Assembly (NCBI GenBank): GCA_023374045.1
Contig: CM041776.1
Coordinates: 477,389,375 to 477,453,374, forward strand
Direction of reading: 5' to 3'
DNA: 64,000 bases
Origin: Limonium bicolor
Lineage: Eukaryota; Streptophyta; Magnoliopsida; Caryophyllales; Plumbaginaceae
Made by a program: the position numbers and the translations under genes. A model generated the notes under the pieces. The model did not search any database. It was not told where the DNA came from and saw only the letters and a program-made list of their open reading frames with translations. Shown piece by piece: positions 12,260 to 24,910 of the stretch. The number at the start of each line of letters is the position of its first letter. The stretch's first letter is position 1.

Positions 12260-15200
12260 TGTAACACCCCTCTCCATAATCACGATATAATCCCTCACGT
12301 AGCAATAAATAGAACGTCTCGCAGCGGAAAAATAAATAACAATTACAAAACTCACATGGGTGTCACCGGCCATTACTCGCCCATGCGAGCAACGTAGCCA
12401 TACCACATCCAACTTCCAAAATAAACAAACTGCTAACCGCAGTGATAACGAGAAACTCCTATACATCAAACTAAGTCCACAACCATAAACATTGACAAGT
12501 GAGCGTCTACCCAATCCTGAAAAATACATAACCTTGCCATAAGACCATACACCATCTTCATTACCATACAACATCTCCAACTACCCTGTTCCTGCTCTTC
12601 AGCTCCGACAATGATCAACAACCTGAAATGGTGTAGTATCAGCGATAGACGCTGAGTATGCCGGGCCTGGACCCTAATGGTCACTTGTCATTTTAACCAT
12701 CTTATTATTAGATTGGTTTCATGCTTTTCCTTTTTACAGTTACAATCAAAACTGAAGCATAAATGTATAATATACATAATCAACCATCCAAATATTCATA
12801 AACATTAATCATCCATCCAAACCAAACATTCATAGAATATTTCAAGCAACATTTGTATACCGAACGTATCGAGCAATAACAACAATATTTTGTACAATGT
12901 ACAATCGCCGTAGTGTTCACCATCCACTGTCAATTTATTTTAGTTTGGCTTTCAAGCCCCGTCCATATGTACAATGTACATTCGCCGTAGCGTACAGTTC
13001 CCATAGTTAATTTACCTTAGCCTTGTAGGCTCCATCCAACCATGTTTAATTAATGTCAGTAGGGCGTCATGTTAGGACAACCCGATAACCTCACCATGGA
13101 CAGTAGTCCCCCGTACACACAAAGGTGCTCATTTCGCCAGAGGTCCGGAGGCCCCTGACTCACTTATGTCTCGTAAGACGTCCATAAAAAGGCCGTAGCC
13201 ACCTGATCCACAAACCTATTTGGGTTCGTTGGATATAACCTGGAGCGGAATCCAATTAGGAAACCCCTCAGTGATCACAAATGCGCAACCAAGTAGTTCG
13301 TAAACTACCGGGATTCCTCACCTCAATCTCATACCATCACTCTCTCATAATGTTTAAGATCTGCTCTTAGTCTTATGGAGAATATATTTATTAACCAGCG
13401 GCCCAATGGGTCTCGCATACCTAGAAGTCATCTAGGTTATACTTATGTTAGAGATCCATGCTCTAGAGACCGACAATGTCGTGACTCGTCCCTAAGTGTT
13501 TTACTTAGGTTACTATATACTCAATATTAATATCATGGTATTATATCAAGTAACCGTCATGTCATCACAACGCATATGTATGTTTATATAAGTCGATCTA
13601 TAGTCGACGTAGTGTTAGTCCCGTAGGACGCCCGTGCATAAATAATTAATGCATCAACACTTAAACACATACATGTAACACACAAGTTATATCAACCAAA
13701 TCCGAGCCCAAGGAGCAACCTTAGGTCAACTCGGCAAACCCCTTTACATACCGTTCACCCTGACAGTATTACGGTGGAGTATGAATCAGCAAGATCCTAT
13801 GCTCCGTGTAGTCCGCTAGCTCGTCAAGCGTCCTTGTCAGAAGTATACACTAAACGGTAATACAAACTATAAGTCAGTCTCCATGACTAACTACATCCGG
13901 TATTTCCGAATAATAAGTAACCCCGACAGTTCACCCCTGTTTGCTACAGTTTTGTTACGGGTTTCTCCAAAACAGTCGGCTTGTTACTTAAAACTCAAAC
14001 GTCATAACACTTTAACTGCTAAGTTTAATTCGTTGTATTTCTTTTAACCTTATCCACCTTCTAGTTTAGGTACATAACCTATAGTTGCATGTATGCATGC
14101 ATGATTATATTATATTGTACTATTTTTTTTCCATATTGTATTATTTTCCCACCATTCCTTATTATGCCATTTATTTTATAATTCATTATCTTTAGCAAAT
14201 AGTATTTGCATCCCAAAAACTCATAACATATAGTTTGTAACTATATATATTTTTTAATTAACCACCACCATTAAATCATACGGTTTCCAACCAAAATATA
14301 TGTCCACCTTATATACATTATCCTTGTGTATGTATATATATTTTTTTTACCACGTAGGTAATTCCCATGAGTTTGATAAACTCTTATATTTTATGTTACT
14401 TTTTATCATCTTTATTAGATGATTTTTTTCTCATTAGTTGTATCATATTGTACGACCTATATTAAGATTATTATCCTAACATGAGTAACATTTCACGTTG
14501 TACATTTACAACTCCTAAGGTTTATTACATAAGTACCTTAGTTTATAAATCCCATTTATTTATAGTTTGTCACACTATTTTATGTGAGTACCCTTCCTTA
14601 TATTAATTCCATCTAAACCACCTTAATACCATTTAATTGTCATAACATTTATGACATTGTAGACCATAGTCTAAAATTCATTTTCCAACTCTTATTAATT
14701 CGTATAGCCCTTGAATTTATTTAAATTCCCTTTTTGACCACATAACATTATGTAATGTTACACCAAAATACTAATACCATTTGATATGATATTTTTATTT
14801 CCTTTAACCTATAACTTATAGTTTTTATACAAAACTATTGTATATTGCCTCATAGGCATATATTAAACCTTATACTTTTCCTTAAACCATAATTTCCTTT
14901 ATTTACCAAATCACCCCTTTCTTTCACCATGTTATATATACCATTCAATATAACATTTCTAACTTATAAAAGAGTATAACCTATGGTTATCTTTCATAAA
15001 TTCCGAATAGACCTCATTATACATTTTATATTATTATTAGGCCCATTTTATAACATATAGTTTGATAATATCATTAAAACTATATATTATAAATATGTCT
15101 CAACAAATACTCTTATATAATTCTGAAAATCACCAAATTCCACCAAAGGGTTATAAATATCCTTGTTAACCCATATACTCTTGGTATTTACCATTCCACC

Positions 15201-17602
15201 ATCTATTTTTCTCCAAAGTGTCATAATGACATAATAACTATATATTATACATATATAGTTTATTTTAATTCCAAAAACAACCCATTAAATTCCTAAAAAT
15301 TCCTAATAGCCCATGGGTGTTTTAAAATACCATTGTACACCCTTTATTTTTGGTAATAACATATTTACCACATATGTTATAAAATATTACCATTAAATAC
15401 CTAACTTACTATAAAACCTTAAGTAAGTTATCTAACTTATTTATTTTGGTCAAGACCTAGCGTATGGTCAATGTTGACCACCTTAATATTTCCTTGACCA
15501 CCAATTTCTTATATTTACGGTTTTAACCCTTAAGTTTCCAAAATTCACCATTTAACCCCAAAACTTTATAAAATCTTATAAACTTTATTTTAACTCCTTT
15601 TTAACTCTAATTTTCGGCCTTATTATTCTAAAGCCCCCAAATTTAATTTAATTACACCTAAGACCCCATTTCATTTCGGTAATAATTATATATCACCTAA
15701 ACTTAAATAAAAGCTTGTAAATGCATAAATAAAATGGCCTAAAATACATGGCCTTATTACAAACATTTGCTCACAAAATAAATTACACATAAATGTCCCA
15801 AAATACATATACAATTTCGGCCTCACCATAGATTCCTTGTTTAATTACCAAACTTCCACATAATGTCTTAAATTTGACAATTATGCTTGTTTAATTAGTT
15901 ATAAAATTTATTAAACCATTTCTTAAACATTTTAAGGTCAAATAAGACCTTATTTACCTCTTCACTCACGGCAATTAATTAGGAATAGCTTAAACTTGTA
16001 TTAATGTAACAAGTTAAGGTTTTAAGTGATTTATACCTTGATTTAGCTTAGGTAAAGCCTTGTTTGGTTCGGCCACCTTGAGTAGGAATTCTCCACAGCT
16101 TGTTTTACATGTTTTCAAACAGAAAACAAGGTCTAGTTAGTCTCTAAGCAAGATCTAACCATAAGGAGTAATTTAATGTAAGATTTGAGGCAAAAATTAC
16201 CTTAAGAGTGCAAGGAAAGTTCTAAGTGTTTTCGACCTGAACCAAACACACCACAAGGTGTTAGATCCACCATATTGACATAGGAAATAGTTAGATCTCG
16301 AATTGCTACCTTGTTATTAAGTTTTACCTTGGAAAAATGCCTAAAAAGAGAGTATTTCTCTTGGATCTCGGCCATCCTTGCTCCAAATGGCTAGCCAACA
16401 GATCCCACATGAAAAGGAGAAGAAGATGAGGCTATGGCCAAAATTTCACAACCAAACTCGAAAGGAATCAAAAGTTATGAGCTTAAAGCACATTTTTACC
16501 TTAAAATGTAGATTTGAACAACCTTGGTCCCTCTACTGGTCTCAACCGAGTTTAGCTCTTGTTCTAACCTTAGAACACTGAGAATAAGCCATAGGAATTG
16601 TTGAGCCACGAAATTTAGGTGTTGGTAGTGTGAAGAAAAGAAAAAGGGCTAAAAATGACTAAAAATGACATTAAAACACTTACATTAGGAACTTAGGAGC
16701 TAGATTTGCCTTCCATGCTCAAGAACAGACCTTGAGAGCTTCAATGGAAGGGAGGAGCTCGGCTGGGCAGAAGGGAATCGTGCAAGGAAGGAGGAAATGA
16801 GTGGAAAGGCTTGCATTATTTGAAAAAGGTAAGAATAATTAAGCTTTTTACTATTCTTGTTTGTATTAGGTAGCATTATTGCCAATCAATGACTTATGCT
16901 GTCTCCCTCTCTTATTGCCAGCCGGCTGCCATGGTCCAAGTGGGTCAATTAATTGACCATTGACCATACTTGGTCAATATTGACTCATGTGGGCCCCACT
17001 TTAGGGTTTTATTAATATTTTAATATTAAATTTGTAAAAATCTGTAAAATTTGGAAATTAAATTCCTAATATCATATAATATGATATTTATTATATTTAA
17101 AGGTATTTATAACCTTTTAGCCCATTTAAAACCAATTTAAAAGACAATTCCACAAAAACGTGCTTTAAGGAGTTTTAGCGCACATTTTGTGTTGTCTGGT
17201 GTTTCTGAGCTCCGTTTTCTTTGACAACGGTTTTGTTGTGTTCCTTACATGATATTTGATCATGTAATTAAATTTTATATCATTTAGAGGTCATTAGACC
17301 TTTAAGGTTTCTTAGAGCACATTTTTGCCCTTTTTGACCTTGAAGCATGAAAGTGCTTTTTCTTTGTGTTGGAGTGTTGCCCAACAATTATAATATGTTT
17401 AATATTATGTTAATAGACTTAGGACAAATTTTTAGGTCCTACATAGTCCATTTGGGTATTTATTTACCCTTAACAGTTAAAGGGTGCAACATCTTGTTTT
17501 ATGTTGACCACTGTTGTTCTCAGTTGACTTTTAAGGCATGTTTAGGCCTTAATTAATATGATTTGATATTTAATCCGTGTTTAATAAGTTTGGGGTATTT
17601 CA
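12260..17602 (-). mobile_element. 3' LTR (5343 bp) of element X
   Basis: On the minus strand it begins TGAAATACCCCAAAC at 17602 after a PPT and ends GGGGTGTTACA at 12260. The part at 12260-14266 is nearly identical to 22238-24237, the partial 5' LTR of the same element. It is very AT-rich between about 14050 and 15950, and I see no palindrome array there. A minus-strand acceptor-like CATTTCAG/GTTG lies at 12623, 364 bases before the LTR end, and a candidate donor CCAAG/GTAAAAC lies at 16328/16327. At 5.3 kb it is exceptionally long for a plant LTR. Confidence 0.88.
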
Positions 17603-17622
17603 GTCTACCCCCCTTAAAAAGA
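17603..17622 (-). other. Polypurine tract of element X
   Basis: On the minus strand this reads TCTTTTTAAGGGGGGTAGAC, directly before the 3' LTR start. It sets the orientation of X as minus. Confidence 0.85.
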
Positions 17623-18249
17623 CTTCGTCCCGAAGTCTCTTAATCAAATAGGTAAGTATATAAATGTATAACTACCCATTATTCCCATAATGTATATCTA
17701 TCTGATATATCATTTACACACATTGTGTTGCGCTTATACAGCACATAGCCATCACGTTGTGGCGTTAGTTCAATCATATATGGATATAGGTGATCCATCA
17801 GCACCATCATTTCCTATCAGTTCTACAAGTCCTGACAACCTTCATGAGGTGTCCATAACATTCCATTGTTCCACATTCCATATCTAATGATTCATTTCGT
17901 ATCTAGGCGATACCATATGTAATCATTCTATAAAGCAATATGAATACATATCACAAATAGCATAAGAGAAGTGTTACACACATGGTGTACATACAACATT
18001 CATACAGGTATCTCGTAAGATACGTACATACAAGTGTACATCGCACACAAACAATCCAAATAACGCACGCCCCGCGTACCAACCATAACCAACAAAACCA
18101 ATTCACTGTATGCTATGCATACTAAATAATTCACATACTAACCAAACAGACCTCGTATGCCCCGCACACCACCAATTCTCTTCTTTTTTTTTGTATGCAA
18201 TGCATATCAACAAACAAAACTTAGTGCACACATGTGCACAGCCAAGAGG

Positions 18250-18270
18250 CTCTACCCCCCTTAAAAAGGG
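18250..18270 (-). other. Second polypurine tract of element X
   Basis: On the minus strand it reads CCCTTTTTAAGGGGGGTAGAG, about 650 bases upstream of the canonical PPT. It follows a TACGGGGGCGTAACCC stretch that is also conserved at 42460-42480 and 34250-34267. Confidence 0.6.
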
Positions 18271-18305
18271 TTACGCCCCCGTACCCCACAAGTATACAAC
18301 AGCCG

Positions 18306-18356
18306 CTCAACAAGGAGCGCTGGATACTTGGCTCTCAAAGAGTTCTCCAACTCGTG
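18306..18356 (-). pseudogene. Relic of the pol C-terminus (chromodomain tail)
   Basis: Read on the minus strand, one frame gives HELENSLRAKYPALLVE. This resembles the end of the pol product of the AlkB element, WELEDKMKAKYPSLF, and lies just before the second PPT as it does there. It is the only trace of pol I can read in X. Confidence 0.5.
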
Positions 18357-20658
18357 GATTATTCTCATTTCAGAGAGACAGGTATGATTCTAGCCCTTCT
18401 GGGCTCTACAATACATAAGGGATGTGGCACTAAACAATTTGTGCTCTTTCCCAAATTCATTCTAATGGGCCCACTCGCTCCGTATGAGGTGCAGACCCAT
18501 GAACACAGGCTCAATTTGACTTTTTTTTTTCCATTGCTGTGAATCCACTTGTTTGGGTCACTAGCATACATGTGTGTGTTTTCTCACTGATATTTAGTTG
18601 AGGTATACTATGACATTGGCCATTGTAGGTACTTAGTGCTCTTTGCACTTGTCTTTGTAATACTAAGACGTACCAGCCTAAATGTCCACAAAGGTGATGT
18701 TTGTCATCCATGTCCCCTGGTGTTTTGTTCCAGAGTAACGCACTGTTGTAGTTTTTTTTTTTACACACTCGTGTTGATATCCCCTTTATCTTTCTGCGTT
18801 CCCACTAGGTTAATAACTGCACGAGTGCAATACCAAAACACTCAGTCATACAGAGTGCAGAGGCGTAAACGCTCACAGCTAACATCTCATGAGTCGAACA
18901 GATAAGATGTGCGAATTATCCTGTGAGTGGTACATTCCAAATCCACTGTCCTTAAGCAAGATATCTGCTATCATATAGCTTTATCTTTTCTCCTCGCGTG
19001 GTCACGCGTTTATGTCCATATCATCTGGTAGATTTCCTCTGGATTGCAAGCATTTGCTTGATCCTTATGAGGGTTCTACATATTTTTCGTCCATAATGGT
19101 TTTCTTGTTGCTTTTTTTTTTTGGTTCCTATCCTTGAACTGTTTCCTTGTCTTCCCTGTATACTGTCCACTGTTCTCTGTTGAAGGTTTTTTTTTTTTTT
19201 TAGCCCGTTGGTTTAACTGCGGCTCTTCTCGTCCATCTTCGAGGTAATCCGTCTTACTGTCCGTAGAATGGAGTTGACTACTTCTCGTGTTCCTAACACT
19301 ACCTGTCTACTTGCATGGGGTACCGTACTGATACATTACTACTTACCCGACTAACTTATAAATAAGTCTGTCAGGCCCACATGCTCCGAACGGAGTGCGG
19401 TCGTCCCATGTCTCGTTTAGTAAACTGGTAATGTCTGTCACACGGTTGTTGTGAAGTATTCTTTTGTCAATCTCCCTTTGATGGATATCCCTCTTTTTTG
19501 TTCTCTCTTTTTTTTTTGCTTCTGTTTTTTTTTGTCCTCTTTTTGCTTCTGCCCTTTTTTTTTGTCTAATAGTTCGTGTTATCGGTTATCCCGTAATAAG
19601 TGTTGTTGCCTTTGTGGCATTCATGGTAATTCGTATCATAGACTGGTATTATTCAACTCGGTGTAAGTAAAATCCGTGCTATATTAGCAAACTTGTTTCT
19701 CCTCTTTTTTTTGATCTCATTGAGTACAACGCATTTTCCTTTTTCTCCCTGTTTTTTTTTTCTGATCATGTCTCATCCATAGTTCATATTCGTCCCCTCA
19801 TCCATGTAATTGGATGTATTGCAGATTGCATAATAGCTTGAGCAACTTGGCTCTTTACTTCCCAACCATCCTCACTGACGGTGGTGCATCTACAAAGGGT
19901 ATGCTTGTCCATAAGGACTAAACATGTATCACCGGTAGTGATTAGCATTAAATGCAAGTATAATCTAATGGTATTTGGCTAATAGCCCTGTCTGAAACTT
20001 CCTCGAACGTTTAAACTGGTGTGTGTGTGTGTGTTTTTTTTTACAGTCATAGTGGCTGTATAATGTGTCCAGTTGCAGTGGTTGGACTATCGGTCCTTCC
20101 AAAATTGCATAGGTTTCTAATCTCCAGGTTTCAATGAAAAGGTTTGAACAACAGTTTTTTTTTATATAAAAGGTTAAAAGGTAGTAGTTGTTGCAGTTGC
20201 ATTTGCAGTAGCTGTTACTGTTGCTGTTGCTGTCGCTGCACTTGCTGTAGCAAGTGCGCAAGGCAGATGGAAATTTTAGTGGTTTACTGTCATAGCGCTT
20301 GCAATAGCAAGTGCGCCATGCAGGTGGAAATTCTGGTTCAGTAATTCCTGGCCTCATTGACTCTGTGTCGTAGAGTATAGGCTACATGGTAATGTAAGCA
20401 TTAACATCCTGTTCACATATATATCCGTCAAGGTTTAAAGCTTGTTATACCCAGTACACACAACTAATCCCAAAGTCTTACACAAAAGGCGAGTGGTCAA
20501 TGACACACTCCCACATACTTATAACATAGCTCCTTCTAACATTCAAGGTAAGCACACAACATAGTAAGTAAAAGTCTTCCACTAGCGGTCTCATGGAGTA
20601 TGGGTACTCATGCCCTATCTACTCCCTTGCCCTTCTAGGCTCCAGCATCAGTAGATGT

Positions 20659-22005
20659 CTAGCCATCCTGACCGCCTCGTGGTACTCCAGATCCTCCAGC
20701 TGAGGTCTTCTGAGTATTCTTTGGTGGCCTGTAATTACGGCTCTCTGGGTTCATCCAACATTCAAATTCCCTATGGCCCTCTTTGTGGCAGTACCGACAC
20801 TCGACTTTGCGGCCTTCGCAGTCGACCCCTGGATGGTCCTTCCCACAACGCTTACAGTAAAAATGGCGCTGGGGCTGTCCGGTGCCTGATGATAGTATTT
20901 AAGTTTAAGTTAAAATCTGTTGATATAGGGTTTAAGATTATATTTGAATTTAAGAGGTAGGTGTTCTCACCCTTAGGAGGTGCAGATCTCAGAGGCTTAG
21001 CATCAATAGCTGGGCCGGTCAACTGCAGGACGGGCTCTTTCCCTTTCTTTCCCTGGTGACCCTGCTGCCCTTTCTTTGGAAAGAATTTCCTGTTTAAGGT
21101 TTCGGGTCAGCATTCGTAAGGTATTTAGTATGATAAGTATTTAAGCATGGGATAAGTCCTTACTTTCCCTTTTTCTGGCCTCCTCCTGGAGATGCTCCTC
21201 CACCCTCAGACTCTTCTTCAGGGTTCTTTCTTTTCTTTGCCCCTAGAGTCTCTTCCCGAGTCTGGAGCATTAGCTCCGTCCTCGAGGCAGCTCGTAACAC
21301 TCCTGGAATCTCATTGGTAAGTTCTCACAAAGTTATACGGTACTAGTAAGTAAAGAATTTATGGCATTCATGTTAATACCTGTATGGTAGTGTAGAGGGT
21401 AGCACCCATCGCCATCTGGATGCGAAATAATAGCCTCCCCGGAACTTCTCAATCTTCACGGTTTCTGAGTAATCCACACCGGGGATGAAGTCCAGTAGAC
21501 CGATGAATCGAGCGTAATACTCGTCCACGGTCAGACCTCCCTGGGTCAATGTTTCAAACTCATGGCGCTTCTTCTGTTTGAGGTGCGCCGGGTAGTACTT
21601 CCCTCTTAGTAACTCAACAAAGGCAGCCCACGAAAAGTCGGGCATAGCCAGGTGCTGGTCCTTGACCAACCTCCACCAAGTGCTGGCTGCATCCTTCAGG
21701 TGGAAAGCAGCAATAGCGACCCTCTTGTCGTCAGGTACTTGTAAAGCTTCAAATGCTTTCTCGTGTTCAACAATGTAACGCTCCAAAGCTACGGGGTCTG
21801 GTTCCCCTGAATATGTAGGTGGTCGGGTCTCGCTAACTGACTTCAGCCAGTTTGTTTCCCTGGGCTGTGGCGGGTGGGCTGGTGCTCCTCCTATCTGAGT
21901 ACCCAGCTGTGCAAGAACGGCTGCAACCGTCTCAGCAACTCCTGGAATGCCGGGGTCACCGCCTCTACCTCTTCCAGCACCACGCCCTCTAGTACCACCA
22001 GACAT
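20659..22005 (-). CDS. Gag of element X, four exons with three introns
   Basis: Exon 1 is 22005-21380. It starts with an RG-rich tail (MSGGTRGRGAGRGRGG) and contains the retrotransposon gag core: STWWRLVKD, LLRGKYYP, LTVDEYYARFIGL. Exon 2 (21302-21164) and exon 3 (21089-20971) encode lysine/glutamine-rich sequence ending KPLRSAPPKG. Exon 4 (20885-20659) encodes two zinc knuckles, CKRCGKDHPGVDC and CRYCHKEGHREFEC, and stops at TAG 20659-20661. Introns at 21303-21379, 21090-21163 and 20886-20970 all begin GT and end AG. The first and last match introns in the AlkB element. Single-base shifts are needed near the exon 1/2 joint. Gag packages the RNA into particles; no pol follows. Confidence 0.75.
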
Positions 22006-22221
22006 CTGTAGTACAGTATGTCACATAAATACTTGGTAAAATTACCGTACACAACCAATAGATATTAAGTTGCCTTAAAGGCTATCCTGTCACGCATTTG
22101 CGTTTCTAGACACAATATCTTTTGAGACGAATCGTCTCGTACCTCCTAAATGTTTCCCAATATTTCCCAAGTCCTAAGCTCACTGTCTTAACCTACTTTC
22201 TCGTCATCAGAGCGGTACTCC
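22006..22221 (-). other. Gag leader of element X
   Basis: Untranslated leader between the primer site and the gag ATG. The minus strand reads ACTGTACTACAG directly before ATG, which resembles a 3' splice site. The AlkB element has AAATTCAG at the same place. Confidence 0.5.
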
Positions 22222-22233
22222 GCTCTGATACCA
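22222..22233 (-). other. tRNA primer-binding site of element X
   Basis: The minus strand reads TGGTATCAGAGC, complementary to the 3' end of plant initiator-Met tRNA. It lies four bases inside the 5' LTR end. Confidence 0.9.
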
Positions 22234-22237
22234 CTTT

Positions 22238-24237
22238 TGTAACACCCCTCTCCATAATCACGATATAATCCCTCACGTAGCAATAAATAAACGTCTCGCA
22301 GCGGAAAAAAATAACAATTACAAAACTCACATGGGTGTCACCGGCCATTACTCGCCCATGCGAGCAACGTAGCCATACCACATCCAACTTCCAAAATAAA
22401 CAAACTGCTAACCGCAGTGATAACGAGAAACTCCTATACATCAAACTAAGTCCATAACCATAAACATTGACAAGTGAGCGTCTACCCAATCCTGAAAAAT
22501 ACATAACCTTACCATAAGACCATACACCATCTTCATTACCATACAACATCTCCAACTACCCTGTTCCTGCTCTTCAGCTCCGACAATGATCAACAACCTG
22601 AAATGGTGTAGTATCAGCGATAGACGCTGAGTATGCCGGGCCTGGACCCTAATGGTCACTTGTCATTTTAACCATCTTATTATTAGATTGGTTTCATGCT
22701 TTTCCTTTTTACAGTTACAATCAAAACTGAAGCATAAATGTATAATATACATAATCAACCATCCAAATATTCATAAACATTAATCATCCATCCAAACCAA
22801 ACATTCATAGAATATTTCAAGCAACATTTGTATACCGAACGTATCGAGCAATAACAACAATATTTTGTACAATGTACAATCGCCGTAGTGTTCACCATCC
22901 ACTGTCAATTTATTTTAGTTTGGCTTTCAAGCCCCGTCCATATGTACAATGTACATTCGCCGTAGCGTACAGTTCCCATAGTTAATTTACCTTAGCCTTG
23001 TAGGCTCCATCCAACCATGTTTAATTAATGTCAGTAGGGCGTCATGTTAGGACAACCCGATAACCTCACCATGGACAGTAGTCCCCCGTACACACAAAGG
23101 TGCTCATTTCGCCAGAGGTCCGGAGGCCCCTGACTCACTTATGTCTCGTAAGACGTCCATAAAAAGGCCGTAGCCACCTGATCCACAAACCTATTTGGGT
23201 TCGTTGGATATAACCTGGAGCGGAATCCAATTAGGAAACCCCTCAGTGATCACAAATGCGCAACCAAGTAGTTCGTAAACTACCGGGATTCCTCACCTCA
23301 ATCTCATACCATCACTCTCTCATAATGTTTAAGATCTGCTCTTAGTCTTATGGAGAATATATTTATTAACCAGCGGCCCAATGGGTCTCGCATACCTAGA
23401 AGTCATCTAGGTTATACTTATGTTAGAGATCCATGCTCTAGAGACCGACAATGTCGTGACTCGTCCCTAAGTGTTTTACTTAGGTTATATACTCAATATT
23501 AATATCATGGTATTATATCAAGTAACCGTCATGTCATCACAACGCATATGTATGTTTATATAAGTCGATCTATAGTCGACGTAGTGTTAGTCCCGTAGGA
23601 CGCCCGTGCATAAATAATTAATGCATCAACACTTAAACATACATGTAACACACAAGTTATATCAACCAAATCCGAGCCCAAGGAGCAACCTTAGGTCAAC
23701 TCGGCAAACCCCTTTACATACCGTTCACCCTGACAGTATTACGGTGGAGTATGAATCAGCAAGATCCTATGCTCCGTGTAGTCCGCTAGCTCGTCAAGCG
23801 TCCTTGTCAGAAGTATACACTAAACGGTAATACAAACTATAAGTCAGTCTCCATGACTAACTACATCCGGTATTTCCGAATAATAAGTAACCCCGACAGT
23901 TCACCCCTGTTTGCTACAGTTTTGTTACGGGTTTCTCCAAAACAGTCGGCTTGTTACTTAAAACTCAAACGTCATAACACTTTAACTGCTAAGTTTAATT
24001 CGTTGTATTTCTTTTAACCTTATCCACCTTCTAGTTTAGGTACATAACCTATAGTTGCATGTATGCATGCATGATTATATTATATTGTACTATTTTTTTT
24101 CCATATTGTATTATTTTCCCACCATTCCTTATTATGCCATTTATTTTATAATTCATTATCTTTAGCAAATAGTATTTGCATCCCAAAAACTCATAACATA
24201 TAGTTTGTAACTATATATATTTTTTTAATTAACCACC
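22238..24237 (-). mobile_element. Partial 5' LTR of element X (its 3' 2.0 kb)
   Basis: It matches 12260-14266 nearly base for base, with a few indels and substitutions. It stops at AACCACC, where the AlkB element begins. The remaining 3.3 kb of this LTR is not found anywhere to the right, so the expected far side of the insertion is missing. Confidence 0.88.
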
Positions 24238-24854
24238 TGAAATACCCCAAACCTAGTTATGTTGTTTAAACACCTAAATAGGGTGTAACAAGACTAAAAA
24301 GAGTCTTAGAAACCTTACTAAACAAATTTAAACAAAAAGGAAACACAAATGTGCTTTAAAGTCAATAAGAGCTAAAATGTGCTCTAAGCTTGGGATAAAC
24401 TTGAGTAAGACCTAATGAGCTTACCAAGACTTCATTTATATACTAATGAACATATTAAACCAATTACCAAAGAAAACCAAGCTTGAAAACAAGTTAAAAC
24501 ACAAAATGTGCTTTAAGAAGTCTTAAAGCACGTTTTTGAAAAATTGTCTTGTAAATGAGTTTTGAATGGCTAAATGGCCATCATTACTCTTAAATATATA
24601 TGTGTACTATATAGTATCACATTTGGGTGGCTATATTAGTGGGAAATCAAAAATTTCACTTCTATGTGCCTTGTATAGGTGAATAGTACTTTTTATAAGC
24701 TAATTTGTAACATATGTTGTATTAAGTAATTAAATTGACAAACAAAGACTAAACACCCCCACACTAATATAGGGGCCGGTTTTTTAAGGGGTGACTCACC
24801 ACTCTCTTATTAATGTATTAAGTAAGATAAGATAAGTAAATAAGCTACTTTTTA

Positions 24855-24910
24855 CCTTTTAACACATAAATATCTCTTAAAGCAAATTCTATCTTCATTC
24901 TCTCATTTCC
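24855..24910 (+). promoter_or_regulatory. Possible LTR promoter and start region
   Basis: An ACATAAATATCTC TATA-like stretch is followed by ATCTTCATTCTCTCATT. The latter recurs at 7740-7758 and 35180-35200 after a similar AT-rich motif. TC-rich 5' leaders just downstream are typical of plant transcripts. Start sites are not proven. Confidence 0.3.

Larger units (their letters stand above)
18183..20165 (-). repeat. Cluster of long A-tracts (T-tracts on +)
   Basis: About a dozen runs of 8-15 T occur in 2 kb, for example near 18521, 18752, 19110, 19186, 19505, 19524, 19553, 19751, 20033 and 20153. On the element's own strand they are poly(A) runs. Neighbouring regions of similar base composition have far fewer. 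Confidence 0.7.
17623..20658 (-). mobile_element. Pol-less 3' interior of element X
   Basis: Three kilobases where a gypsy element should carry protease, RT, RNase H and integrase. None of their motifs is readable, apart from a short chromodomain-tail relic at 18306-18356. Instead there are many short homopolymer tracts and simple repeats, for example CAGCAACAG-type triplets near 20200. One block near 18815-18880 is shared with 4690-4755. This suggests a non-autonomous element that lost or replaced pol. Confidence 0.6.

Noticed and set aside
12245..12684. Minus frames of 72-111 residues, repeated at 22193-22659
   Set aside because: They lie in the R-U5 part of the X LTR and are duplicated only because the LTR is; they do not extend to other families.
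19965..20357. 130-residue minus frame rich in Ser, Asn and Cys
   Set aside because: Generated by CAG/CAA triplet repeats and T-tracts; no domain.
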